60,010 bases of DNA, taken from an uncultured Lachnospiraceae bacterium. Its GTDB lineage: Bacteria > Bacillota > Clostridia > Lachnospirales > Lachnospiraceae. The stretch lies in NCBI GenBank assembly GCA_910580195.1, contig CAJTWA010000028.1, positions 1 to 60,010 of the forward strand. The letters are read 5' to 3'. Below the pieces are notes generated by a model. The model worked only from the letters and a program-made list of their open reading frames with translations, was not told where the DNA came from and made no database searches. Positions within the stretch are counted from its first letter, which is position 1. The number at the start of each line of letters is the position of its first letter. A program made the translations under genes and the position numbers. Below are positions 24,824 to 32,064 of the stretch, in pieces.

Positions 24824-26668
24824 TTATTCTAAAAGTGCGCCTTCCGCTGCTTCTTGCAGCAGTTTTGCACATTTTTGCAGAAGCTTGCTGTAGGTTATCC
24901 CTTTCCGTGCGCTTTCCTGCACCGCGGCCTGCGGGCTCCCTTCATCATAATAATATTCGCTCCGGATAATATACTCTGCGGAAGGCATGGTGGCTTCAAC
25001 CAATTGGTAGCCATCCTGCCTGTGGCATTTCCGGATTAATTCCTTGATTTTCCCAAGCAACGCTTCGCAGCCTTCTTTGGGAATCTGCTCCAAGCGGCTT
25101 AGTTCCTCCAGCTCTTTGTAGAGCTCTTCCAAACGCCCTGCGTCCTCTGCCATTTCCTGATAACTCCCTGGGATAGTGCGCAGGTATTCCATCGCCCGCT
25201 CCTGTTCCTCCTTGGAAAATGCAGGCTCCATCTTTTCGATAAAGGAACCAAAATCCACTTCTTTTTTGCATACCTCGGCAACTGCATCTTTTAACGGCAA
25301 AAGTTCCGTCCCTTCAATATAAGCCCCTCCTTCCGTCGCATTGATTACACGGACATTCCCATGCTTTTTCACGCCCCTGACGTACATTTCAAACCAGTCC
25401 AGATACATCCTTAAATTTTGGAGCGTTGGGACTTTATCTTCATAATTTCCCTTTACCATAATCATGTTCCTTGTGTCTACCTTCTGCATTTTTTCCTCAA
25501 AAGTGCCGTCCGCATGGGACTGGTTATTGCTGTAGGCAAGGTCCTGCCCCACCAAGATAATGGTATTAAAGCCCATTTTATATAAGAGGGAAAATGCGCC
25601 GCATGCTACGGAACCCCCGACTGACACGTCATAAAATGGCTTTTTATTTTTCTGGTAGACACGGTAGGGAATCAAATAGCCGTCATAGTAAAAAATTTTC
25701 TTCCCTTTCTGGCGGGCAATCAAGGAATGGCGGGCACTGGTAGGCGCAATGACAGGAATCTGCTCAGACCCTCCAATTTCCACTAATTTCAGCATTTTAT
25801 GCGGGTCTAAAGTCAGGAAAGCATCGGGCACAATCCCAGCTTTCAGGAGCGGTTTTATTGCGGTGTCCACTGCCAGCAGGAACGCTTTGTTCTTTGCATT
25901 TTTTAACTCGTGGATATTTTTATTTAGGGACGGGCCGGCTGCGATTAAAATAGCAGGGACGTCATGGGGAATGGCTTCTGAGAGAACTTTGGTGTTATAG
26001 CCTTCACAGATATATTTCATATTCCCAAGGATGTTCTGGGCTAAATCCTTGGAAAACAGCACGCCCGTATTATAATTCACTTTAATGGCCTCTGCCCGTT
26101 TGCGGAGCGTTTTCATATATTTTACAAGCAGCTCCCCATAAAATTCCCGGTAGTTCGGATGTGCTTCTTCCCGTAAAAATTCAATATTTTCCACTGCCAG
26201 GACTTTATTCATCACGGGCTTAAATTCCTCTTCGTTCATCCCTTCTACGATAAATGCAATCGGCCTGTCTTCAATTTCCTGCCCTAAATCAATCTCCTGA
26301 AGCATGGCAAGGAAAATAGAAACCGACGGCTCATAGGCTACGATATTGACTTCTTTTTCCGTATTCTGCACCAAAGCCTTTAAATAAGCGCCGTTCCCAA
26401 CCCCAAACAAGAACACCGGCGCATACCTGTGGATGTCCCCCAGCCGTTCCAGCCACGTCTTTATGGGCTCTTTGGCATTTCTTTTCCCGCCAAGGTACAA
26501 ACGCCTGCCTTCTTTCTGGATACGGAAAATCTTTTCCCCATCCCAAGAAAGTTCTGCGGCAACCTCCGTTTCATCTTTGGCATATTTTTCCTCCCGCAAC
26601 AAATCTGCAAAGGAAGGGTACCATTTTTCCATGGCTTTTAAATTCTTTTCCCATATTTCCTTACTCAT
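24824..26668 (-). CDS. Maf/DUF115 motility accessory factor, flagellin glycosyltransferase
   Basis: A 614-residue protein of the MAF_flag10/DUF115 family, which transfers nonulosonic acids to flagellin Ser/Thr in Campylobacter, Geobacillus and Clostridium. The N-terminal part has YRYAPVFLFGVGNGAYLKAL type sequence. The central DUF115 domain has DVPAILIAAGPSLNKNIHELK near 240, LLAVDTAIKPLLKAGIVPDAFLTLDPH and GGSVACGAFSLLYKMGFNTIILVGQDLAYSNNQSHADGT. The ATG at 26668 is preceded by AAGGAGGAAGGG and overlaps the upstream gene's stop. It is the probable enzyme that decorates the flagellin encoded next door. Confidence 0.9.
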   Translation of the reverse strand: MSKEIWEKNLKAMEKWYPSFADLLREEKYAKDETEVAAELSWDGEKIFRIQKEGRRLYLGGKRNAKEPIKTWLERLGDIHRYAPVFLFGVGNGAYLKALVQNTEKEVNIVAYEPSVSIFLAMLQEIDLGQEIEDRPIAFIVEGMNEEEFKPVMNKVLAVENIEFLREEAHPNYREFYGELLVKYMKTLRKRAEAIKVNYNTGVLFSKDLAQNILGNMKYICEGYNTKVLSEAIPHDVPAILIAAGPSLNKNIHELKNAKNKAFLLAVDTAIKPLLKAGIVPDAFLTLDPHKMLKLVEIGGSEQIPVIAPTSARHSLIARQKGKKIFYYDGYLIPYRVYQKNKKPFYDVSVGGSVACGAFSLLYKMGFNTIILVGQDLAYSNNQSHADGTFEEKMQKVDTRNMIMVKGNYEDKVPTLQNLRMYLDWFEMYVRGVKKHGNVRVINATEGGAYIEGTELLPLKDAVAEVCKKEVDFGSFIEKMEPAFSKEEQERAMEYLRTIPGSYQEMAEDAGRLEELYKELEELSRLEQIPKEGCEALLGKIKELIRKCHRQDGYQLVEATMPSAEYIIRSEYYYDEGSPQAAVQESARKGITYSKLLQKCAKLLQEAAEGALLE

Positions 26669-27062
26669 TCCCTTCCTCCTTCGGCCCTTCATAAATATCC
26701 ACTAGTTCCCGCAGCCCATGGTCCAGCGTATCCAGCATGTAAACCAAATCCCGCTCCTTGGCTGCTTCTAAATAATCTTCCAGTACCCCGATGACAAATG
26801 CTTGGAATTTTTGATATTCCGCATCCTCCATCCCATAAATATTCCCTTGCAGGAAAGCGCCACAGAACTTCTGTATCCGTTCCGCTAAGGCCACGCCTTT
26901 TAGGAGCACATTCTCATCCTTGTGGTAATAATAGGCGCCACAGGTAATGTCAATCCCGCACCTTAACTCCCGTGCCAATGCTTCCATGTTTCTCTCCATC
27001 CCTTCCGCTCCACCCAAGCACAAAACGTTGTGGAAATGTGCCTTCTGATTGCTGTTTTTCAT
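26661..27062 (-). CDS. Conserved small protein of the flagellar glycosylation operon
   Basis: 133 residues, helical, acidic, with no membrane segment. I do not recognise the family. Visible features are HNVLCLGGAEGMERNMEALAREL and a C-terminal charged helix DTLDHGLRELVDIYEG. It overlaps the Maf gene by 8 bases and is the first gene of the glycosylation operon, 185 bases downstream of flagellin. A role in flagellar assembly or as a chaperone for the Maf step is possible but is only inferred from position. Confidence 0.7.
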   Translation of the reverse strand: MKNSNQKAHFHNVLCLGGAEGMERNMEALARELRCGIDITCGAYYYHKDENVLLKGVALAERIQKFCGAFLQGNIYGMEDAEYQKFQAFVIGVLEDYLEAAKERDLVYMLDTLDHGLRELVDIYEGPKEEGNE

Positions 27063-27079
27063 CTTTTACCCGCTCCTTG

Positions 27080-27185
27080 GCGACATAATACCCTTCGTGC
27101 GAGTGTGCCTCCTGCCCGGAGGGCTTACTCTTATAGGAAAGCCATAGACTTTAGTACTTCATAGTAGTAAAGTCTTTCCTATAAG
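27080..27185. repeat. Dispersed palindromic element, CTTATAGGAAAG type
   Basis: CTTATAGGAAAG (27130-27141) is the exact reverse complement of 27174-27185. The left flank GACATAATACCCTTCGTGCG, CCTGCCCGGAGGGCTT, is the same as at 36244-36290. It lies between flagellin and its glycosylation operon. Full inverted copies lie at 36291 and 40295, with a weak copy at 48386. Confidence 0.75.
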
Positions 27186-27190
27186 AAGAA

Positions 27191-27218
27191 AACAGAGGTA
27201 CGGATGCCGTACCTCTGC
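27191..27218 (-). terminator. Flagellin terminator hairpin
   Basis: The stem AGAGGTACGG/CCGTACCTCT (27194-27217) is followed on the minus strand by TGTTTTCTTCTT. It lies 30 bases after the flagellin stop and fits a Rho-independent terminator. Confidence 0.7.
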
Positions 27219-27246
27219 AATTTTACAAGGCCAGTAACTTCCCTTT

Positions 27247-28758
27247 TTAACCCAATAAGGACAATACGCCCTGTGTAGACTGGTTTGCCTGTGCAAGCAT
27301 GGACTGCCCTGCCTGTGCAAGGATGTTGTTCTTGCTGTATTCCACCATTTCGGCCGCCATATCAAGGTCACGGATACGGGATTCTGCTGCTTGGGTGTTT
27401 TCTGCTACATTGTCCAAATTGGCAATGGTATGCTCTAACCTGTTCTGGATAGCGCCCAGTGCAGATCTTTGGGAAGAAACCTTGTTGATTGCTTCCTGTA
27501 CTGCCTGAATGGTTGCATTTGCTTTTGCATAGCTGTCAACGCCCGGCTTTGCCATGTTGAAAGCGGATGTGGGAGCTGCAACGGTAACATCGTCTGCTGC
27601 TGTGTTGGTTGTCTGGAGGTAGTTCGCAAAGTTGCTCATGATTGCACCGCTCATGGCAGCCTTTGCAATGGAGATATCTGCTTTCATAACAGTAGAAGCT
27701 GCTGCATACCTTGTGAAGCCACTCATCTGGGTCTGCTGCGTGCTCATCTTCGGTGCTGCTGTTGTGCTCATTGCTGGTGCTGCCTTTGTGCTCATTACAG
27801 AAAATGCCACTGTACTTCCTGCACCCGGTGTCCCTACGCTGGCAGCCTGTGTACTCATTTTTCCCAAAACAGCTGTTGTGCTCATCTTTGCAACCGGGTC
27901 ACCGGAAGCATTCGTGCTCATTGCTGGTGCTGCCTTTGTGCTCATTTTCGCTACAGCGCTGCCAGCAGCATTCGTACTCGTTACTGGTACTTTGGCAGAT
28001 GCTGTCCATGTACTTTTCTTATTCCCAATAAAATAAGTAGAGCCAGTTGTCTTATCCAGCTGCATTGCATACTGGTCTTCGTCTGCTGCCCTAGAAATTG
28101 CTGCGCCGAATACAGAAATCGCTGCTGCCTGATTTTCTGCCTGTGTCTTTTTTACATCGTATGCATAGGTATTGCCTTTATAGGTGACAGTGCTTGGCTT
28201 TTCCCCTGTCTGTACTTTGCCAAGCTGCTCTCCCTTGATGCTCCTTAAGCCCAGAGTTTCCGCGTTCATGTTGTCAATGGTAATCTGGATTTTCTGGTTT
28301 GCATTTGCACCTACATGGAGATTTTTGTTCTGGAAAGTACCATCCAGCAAATTCTGTTTATTGAACTGGGTTGTGGTGGAAATACGGTCCAATTCCTGTG
28401 TCAACTGGTCTAATTCTTCATTGATTGCCTCACGGTCAATGTTTTCATTGGTGTCATTGGCGCCTTGGACTGCAAGTTCATTCATCCTTTGGAGGATGGA
28501 GTGGGCTTCATTCAATGCACCTTCTGCCGTCTGGATTAAGGATACGCCGTCCTGTGCGTTGGTGGATGCACGGTTCAGGCCGCGGACCTGGCTGCGCATT
28601 TTCTCTGAAATCTTTAACCCTGCTGCATCATCCCCTGCACGGTTAATCCGGTAACCGGATGATAACTTCTCAGAAGATTTTGCCTGTGCGTTGGTTGTAA
28701 CGCCCAACTGACGGTTGGAATTCATTGCTGTAAGGTTGTGCTGTACGATCATTGCCAT
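27247..28758 (-). CDS. fliC/hag: Flagellin
   Basis: A 503-residue filament protein. The conserved N-terminal D0/D1 region starts MAMIVQHNLTAMNSNRQLG, includes SSGYRINRAGDDAAGL and ends near residue 170. The conserved C-terminal D1/D0 region has RSALGAIQNRLEHTIANLDN and ends LSLLG. The middle is a hypervariable segment with seven MST motifs (KMSTKAAP, AMSTTAAP and so on), rich in Ala, Ser and Thr, and likely surface exposed and glycosylated. The start at 28758 is certain from AAGGAGGAAAAATATTATG. Probably assembled by type III export and controlled by CsrA. A hairpin CTGCCAGCC/GGCTGGCAG lies in the leader. Confidence 0.97.
   Translation of the reverse strand: MAMIVQHNLTAMNSNRQLGVTTNAQAKSSEKLSSGYRINRAGDDAAGLKISEKMRSQVRGLNRASTNAQDGVSLIQTAEGALNEAHSILQRMNELAVQGANDTNENIDREAINEELDQLTQELDRISTTTQFNKQNLLDGTFQNKNLHVGANANQKIQITIDNMNAETLGLRSIKGEQLGKVQTGEKPSTVTYKGNTYAYDVKKTQAENQAAAISVFGAAISRAADEDQYAMQLDKTTGSTYFIGNKKSTWTASAKVPVTSTNAAGSAVAKMSTKAAPAMSTNASGDPVAKMSTTAVLGKMSTQAASVGTPGAGSTVAFSVMSTKAAPAMSTTAAPKMSTQQTQMSGFTRYAAASTVMKADISIAKAAMSGAIMSNFANYLQTTNTAADDVTVAAPTSAFNMAKPGVDSYAKANATIQAVQEAINKVSSQRSALGAIQNRLEHTIANLDNVAENTQAAESRIRDLDMAAEMVEYSKNNILAQAGQSMLAQANQSTQGVLSLLG
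27690..27990 (-). repeat. MST-repeat segment inside flagellin
   Basis: Seven near-copies of a Met-Ser-Thr core followed by KAAP, NAS, TAV or QAA spaced 8-24 residues apart. The variable spacing shows an amplified low-complexity module rather than a regular tandem array. It corresponds to the surface-exposed domain of flagellin. Confidence 0.75.
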
Positions 28759-28783
28759 AATATTTTTCCTCCTTGTTATATGG

Positions 28784-28815
28784 TCTTTCCCTGCCAGCCC
28801 GTTTATGGTTTGCGG
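28784..28815 (-). promoter_or_regulatory. Flagellin leader hairpin
   Basis: CTGCCAGCC at 28791-28799 pairs with GGCTGGCAG at about 28813-28821, with an A/C-rich loop. It is close enough to the AAGGAGG site to affect translation, as in CsrA-controlled flagellin leaders, although no GGA is in the loop. Boundaries approximate. Confidence 0.4.
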
Positions 28816-28920
28816 CTGGCAGATTGCTGCCAACTGCTCTGCAGATGGCAGGATGCAGCAAATCCGTTTGCTTGCATATGTTTTTATAATAAGCAAAAGC
28901 CCTAGGTTACTTCTGCGTTA

Positions 28921-29032
28921 TTACCAATCTTAGGTTTGGGATGTTCCCTGTGCGTGATTGCCATTCTTAGGCTTGGGTATTCCCTGTGCGTGATTAGCCA
29001 GCCGCCTTAGGCCCTGGCGTTCCCTGCGCGTT
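28921..29032. repeat. Three 36-39 bp tandem repeats from the csrA 3' end
   Basis: Units at 28921, 28958 and 28994 share CTTAGGYTTGGGTATTCCCTG plus TGCGTGA. The third unit contains the csrA stop (29007), and the other two are downstream non-coding copies. Confidence 0.75.
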
Positions 29033-29306
29033 CTGCCCTTTTGGCCTTCTTCCGCTCTTCCATAAGGATTGCTTTGATTTTCTCTTTCGCTTCTTGGGAA
29101 AGCTCCCTGTCCTTGTGGTGCTTCACTTCATTCCCCGGCCCTGGAGCCATCCCATATTTTTCCAAAGCGGCGCTGCGCACCACATTCATGGATTTCGGGG
29201 CGTCTACTAATATGTGCAGGTTGCTTGCGCTCCCTCCGGTAAAGACCAGTTTGATATTGTCCCCTACCAGCAGGTATTCTCCTGCTTTTACCGTTAATTT
29301 CAGCAT
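29007..29306 (-). CDS. csrA: CsrA-like carbon storage regulator, divergent with long tail
   Basis: A 99-residue RNA-binding regulator. The first ~50 residues match CsrA (MLKLTVKAGEYLLVGDNIKL, then HILVDAPKSMNVVRS), but the canonical first strand LxLxRK is replaced by LKLTVK and the conserved GI/VQVKLGI segment by TGGSASNLHIL. The remaining ~45 residues are a basic-acidic extension (KHHKDRELSQEAKEKIKAIL) absent from typical 60-75-residue CsrA. AAGGAGG precedes the ATG at 29306. It lies directly upstream of flagellin, as in Bacillus, but no FliW gene is present in the window. Confidence 0.75.
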   Translation of the reverse strand: MLKLTVKAGEYLLVGDNIKLVFTGGSASNLHILVDAPKSMNVVRSAALEKYGMAPGPGNEVKHHKDRELSQEAKEKIKAILMEERKKAKRAERAGNARA

Positions 29307-29391
29307 AAGAACCTCCTTGTTTCCCTCCGGCATTGCATGGGGCTGCCCTTTGGCGGCTGATACCTTTGCCGGATCCATCTCCTAAATGAAT

Positions 29392-29432
29392 TTTGCCATG
29401 CAACATTTCGGCCCAAAATGTTGCATGGCAAA
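29392..29432. repeat. Palindrome P1, 17-bp arms and 7-base loop
   Basis: TTTGCCATGCAACATTT pairs perfectly with 29416-29432. The loop is CGGCCCA. The central 27 bases occur in the opposite orientation at 31646-31670. It sits in the csrA leader where no gene ends, so a terminator role is unlikely. Confidence 0.8.
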
Positions 29433-29630
29433 ACAGCAAAGCTTTCTTCTATAAATAGGCAGTTCCAAAGCCCTTCCCACATCCCGCTATGTTATAGAAC
29501 TATGTTTCCGCCAATTTCCGGCAAATGGATTGCCAAACCAGAAAAAATATACTAATCTGGATTGCACCTGCAGAAGTTTGGCATAAAGAACTGGAACACA
29601 TAGGAAGCATTAAGAAACAGGAGGTTACAC

Positions 29631-30209
29631 ATGAGCACCACACAGCCCATCCGGAGCATGGATGAAATCGAAGAACTGAAAAACTATTTTTATCTGGAAA
29701 AACCGAACTTGAGGAATTACGCACTGATTTGCCTAGGCATGAATTCAGCCTTAAGGATTGGCGACTTGCTTTCCCTGAAATGGGAGAATGTTTATAATTT
29801 TTCTGAACGCTGCTTTTTAAAGCACATTTCCATCACGGAACAGAAAACAGGGAAACGGACGCGGATTGCCTTAAACCACAGTGCCGTGGAGGCCTTGCAG
29901 GTTTATCAGGACAGCCTTGGGCATTTGGAACCGGCAGATTACCTATTCCCCGGAAAATATAGTTTTTCCCATCTAAGCCGTTCCCAAGCATTCCGCATTA
30001 TCAAGTCTGCCGGGCAGGACCTTCATTTTGAAACGGACATAAGCTGCCATTCCCTGCGGAAAACCTTTGGCTACCATGCATGGAAATCTGGAGCACAGCC
30101 TGTGGTGCTGATGAATGTCTTCAACCATTCTTCTTTCCAGATTACAAAGCGGTATTTAGGGATTGAACAGGATGATAAAGACCAGCTTTTTCTGGATACG
30201 AACCTGTAA
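29631..30209 (+). CDS. Tyrosine recombinase, FimB/FimE-sized catalytic domain
   Basis: A 192-residue site-specific recombinase with the catalytic domain but no N-terminal core-binding domain, the size of FimB/FimE invertases. Active-site residues: Arg42 (ALRIGDLL), Lys72 (KTGKR), His140 and Arg143 (HSLRKTFGYHAW), His166 (NHSS) and Tyr175 (KRYLGIEQ). All six are in place, so it should be active. GAGGTTACAC precedes the ATG at 29631. It is flanked by two inverted copies of palindrome P1/P2 about 2.2 kb apart. Promoter inversion controlling flagellin or surface genes is a possible role. Confidence 0.9.
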   Translation: MSTTQPIRSMDEIEELKNYFYLEKPNLRNYALICLGMNSALRIGDLLSLKWENVYNFSERCFLKHISITEQKTGKRTRIALNHSAVEALQVYQDSLGHLEPADYLFPGKYSFSHLSRSQAFRIIKSAGQDLHFETDISCHSLRKTFGYHAWKSGAQPVVLMNVFNHSSFQITKRYLGIEQDDKDQLFLDTNL

Positions 30210-30284
30210 GGAGGGGATGTTTTTTACAAAAGACAACGTTCTTTTTGCTCCATAGGTTTCTGGGATGAAGGTTCTGGAAATGCA

Positions 30285-30330
30285 AAACAGCGCAGCATAT
30301 GGCAAAACTATGCCATGTGCTGCGCTGTTT
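30285..30330. terminator. Bidirectional terminator hairpin
   Basis: AAACAGCGCAGCA and TGCTGCGCTGTTT form a 13-bp perfect stem with an inner TGGCA/TGCCA helix. It lies between the convergent recombinase and nuclease genes and is followed by T-rich sequence on the minus strand (CTGTTTTGCATTT). Confidence 0.7.
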
Positions 30331-30407
30331 CCTATCTGCCCTTGGGAGAATCCGATGTTTCTTTGTTCCTCCAACCAGACAGAATTTAAGGCAATCTATG
30401 CAGGGAT

Positions 30408-31283
30408 TCAATTCTGCATATATGTTTCCGCTTCTTCCTCCGTAAGGGCATATTTGCGGGTAATGGCTTCTCTAATCTCCGCATCCCCATGCCCAAGTTC
30501 CCGGAGCACATCTACTGTCCCGTGGACGCCTGTCTGAAGGCCTTCCCGGAGCCCCTCTTCCCTGCACTCTTTTTCCCTCATTTCATACATCGGCTTTAAG
30601 AATTCCATAAGTGCTTCATACATACCATGTTCTCCTTTCATTTTTCCTATGCTCTCTCTGTTCGCTGCAACGCTTACTTCCAGCACAGATGCTGCCAATT
30701 CCAGCTCCCTTTTTTGGGGTAGCGCCTGAATCTTCCCAACCAGTTCTTCTATGTTGGACTTTCCTAACCTGCCTGACAAAGACATCAGCCAAATATGGTT
30801 CCCTTTTTCCAACTCCTTTGTAACTATCACTTGGGTGAGGAATGGGGTTTTTCCCTTTATCTGGTAAATCCCCTTGCCGCAAGGCGAAATAGCGTACCCA
30901 TGCTCCCCAAAATACCGGAACAGGCCTTCCGGTTTTACCTCCCTGATAAGGGATATGGTAATATCATCTTCTTTCACTGCATCCACAGCCTTCCCATAAG
31001 ATTTGTAAAGGCTGGCGTATGCGACAGCTTTAAAATAAGTATCAATATTCAGGTGGTCTTTCGCAGACTTGTATTCTAAAATATTGTGCCCGCGGAACGC
31101 CCGCCCGATTTCATTGGAAATCTGGGCAGATTTCTCTTTTTTAATTACCAGCAAGTCTATTTCCAGCGGTTTCGTATTCAAGTTATATTCCCGCTGGAAT
31201 TCCAAGCTGTCCCAGTCTTCCTTCAGTTCCAGCTCCATAGCGGCTGCAAAGGCTGGATGCCATTGGATTTTTGTGTCTTTCAT
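30408..31283 (-). CDS. Rpn-like PD-(D/E)XK nuclease family protein
   Basis: 291 residues. The N-terminal PD-(D/E)XK core is visible as LNTKPLEIDLLVIKKE (Asp) and HNILEYKSAKDHLN (E-x-K). The central region FRGHNILEYKSAK continues with an alpha-helical tail, ending in a repeated Glu/Arg-rich helix and GHGDAEIREAITRKYALTEEEAETYM, typical of the Rpn/DUF4351-type family in gut Firmicutes. Recombination-promoting nuclease activity is known for family members only. AAGGAG precedes the ATG at 31283. It lies inside the palindrome-bracketed segment with the recombinase. Confidence 0.75.
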   Translation of the reverse strand: MKDTKIQWHPAFAAAMELELKEDWDSLEFQREYNLNTKPLEIDLLVIKKEKSAQISNEIGRAFRGHNILEYKSAKDHLNIDTYFKAVAYASLYKSYGKAVDAVKEDDITISLIREVKPEGLFRYFGEHGYAISPCGKGIYQIKGKTPFLTQVIVTKELEKGNHIWLMSLSGRLGKSNIEELVGKIQALPQKRELELAASVLEVSVAANRESIGKMKGEHGMYEALMEFLKPMYEMREKECREEGLREGLQTGVHGTVDVLRELGHGDAEIREAITRKYALTEEEAETYMQN

Positions 31284-31639
31284 AAATCTCCTTTGCCTAA
31301 TTGGATTATAGCACATCTGCGGAATTATACAATGCCTGCATAAGCCATCCTGTTTATCAGGAACTATTTTTCCGCTTCAAATGCATGTTTGGTAAAAATA
31401 AGGATTATGTGGGAATTCCCACTTAGAAACAGGCGAAAGCCTGTGAAATGAAACTTTGCGGATTGCAGTCCTGCCCTGCTGCTGAAAAATCCCCAAAGCA
31501 AACGATATGTTTCCTCTTTGCCTACATCCACTTTAACATAGCCAGAAATATTCCGCAAGTAAAAAAATTCCATAAAATATTATTTTTTTCATTTCGGCTG
31601 TTAAGTATTTCCTATTTGGTTCGATATATATGGTGTAAG

Positions 31640-31676
31640 CGGGATGCAACATTTTGGGCCGAAATGTTGCATCCCG
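31640..31676. repeat. Palindrome P2, inverted copy of P1
   Basis: CGGGATGCAACATTT pairs with 31662-31676. The loop TGGGCCG is the reverse complement of the P1 loop, so P1 and P2 are inverted with respect to each other and bracket the recombinase and Rpn-like genes. Confidence 0.8.
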
Positions 31677-31739
31677 TTTCTAAATTATACCCGGTATCTT
31701 GAAAACTTATACTCTCTTTCTATCCTATGGGACTTAATC

Positions 31740-32060
31740 TCCCGAAACTCTGGCACATGTTAAGTTAATACATCTGTAACTACATCTGCTCCCATGCACT
31801 TCTGGCACTTTTCAAACTAACGCACACTTGCAGCTACAGCTAACCTCACACACTTCTGGCACATTTTAAGCTAACGCACCAGTAGCTACAGCTTACCCTA
31901 TACGCTTCTGGCGTATCTCAAACTGGCGCATACTTGTAACTGCAGCTTATCACACACCCCTGCCATACTTCAAGCTAATGCGAATCTATTTCCCACACTG
32001 CAGCCCCTGCCGCATTTCAATCCAGCACGCATCTGCCCACTCCTGCCCACTCTGCTGCAC
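31740..32060. repeat. Degenerate 45-60 bp tandem repeats
   Basis: About five imperfect units of the form CACTTCTGGCACATTTTAAG, CTAACGCACCAGTAGCTACAGC fill the gap before the asparagine synthase stop at 32065. No gene is seen in the 31284-32064 gap. Confidence 0.6.
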
Positions 32061-32064
32061 TGGC

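Noticed and set aside
27469..28248. 259-residue Cys-rich plus-strand ORF
   Set aside because: It is antisense to flagellin; the Cys codons arise from reversed Ala/Thr codons in the MST repeats.
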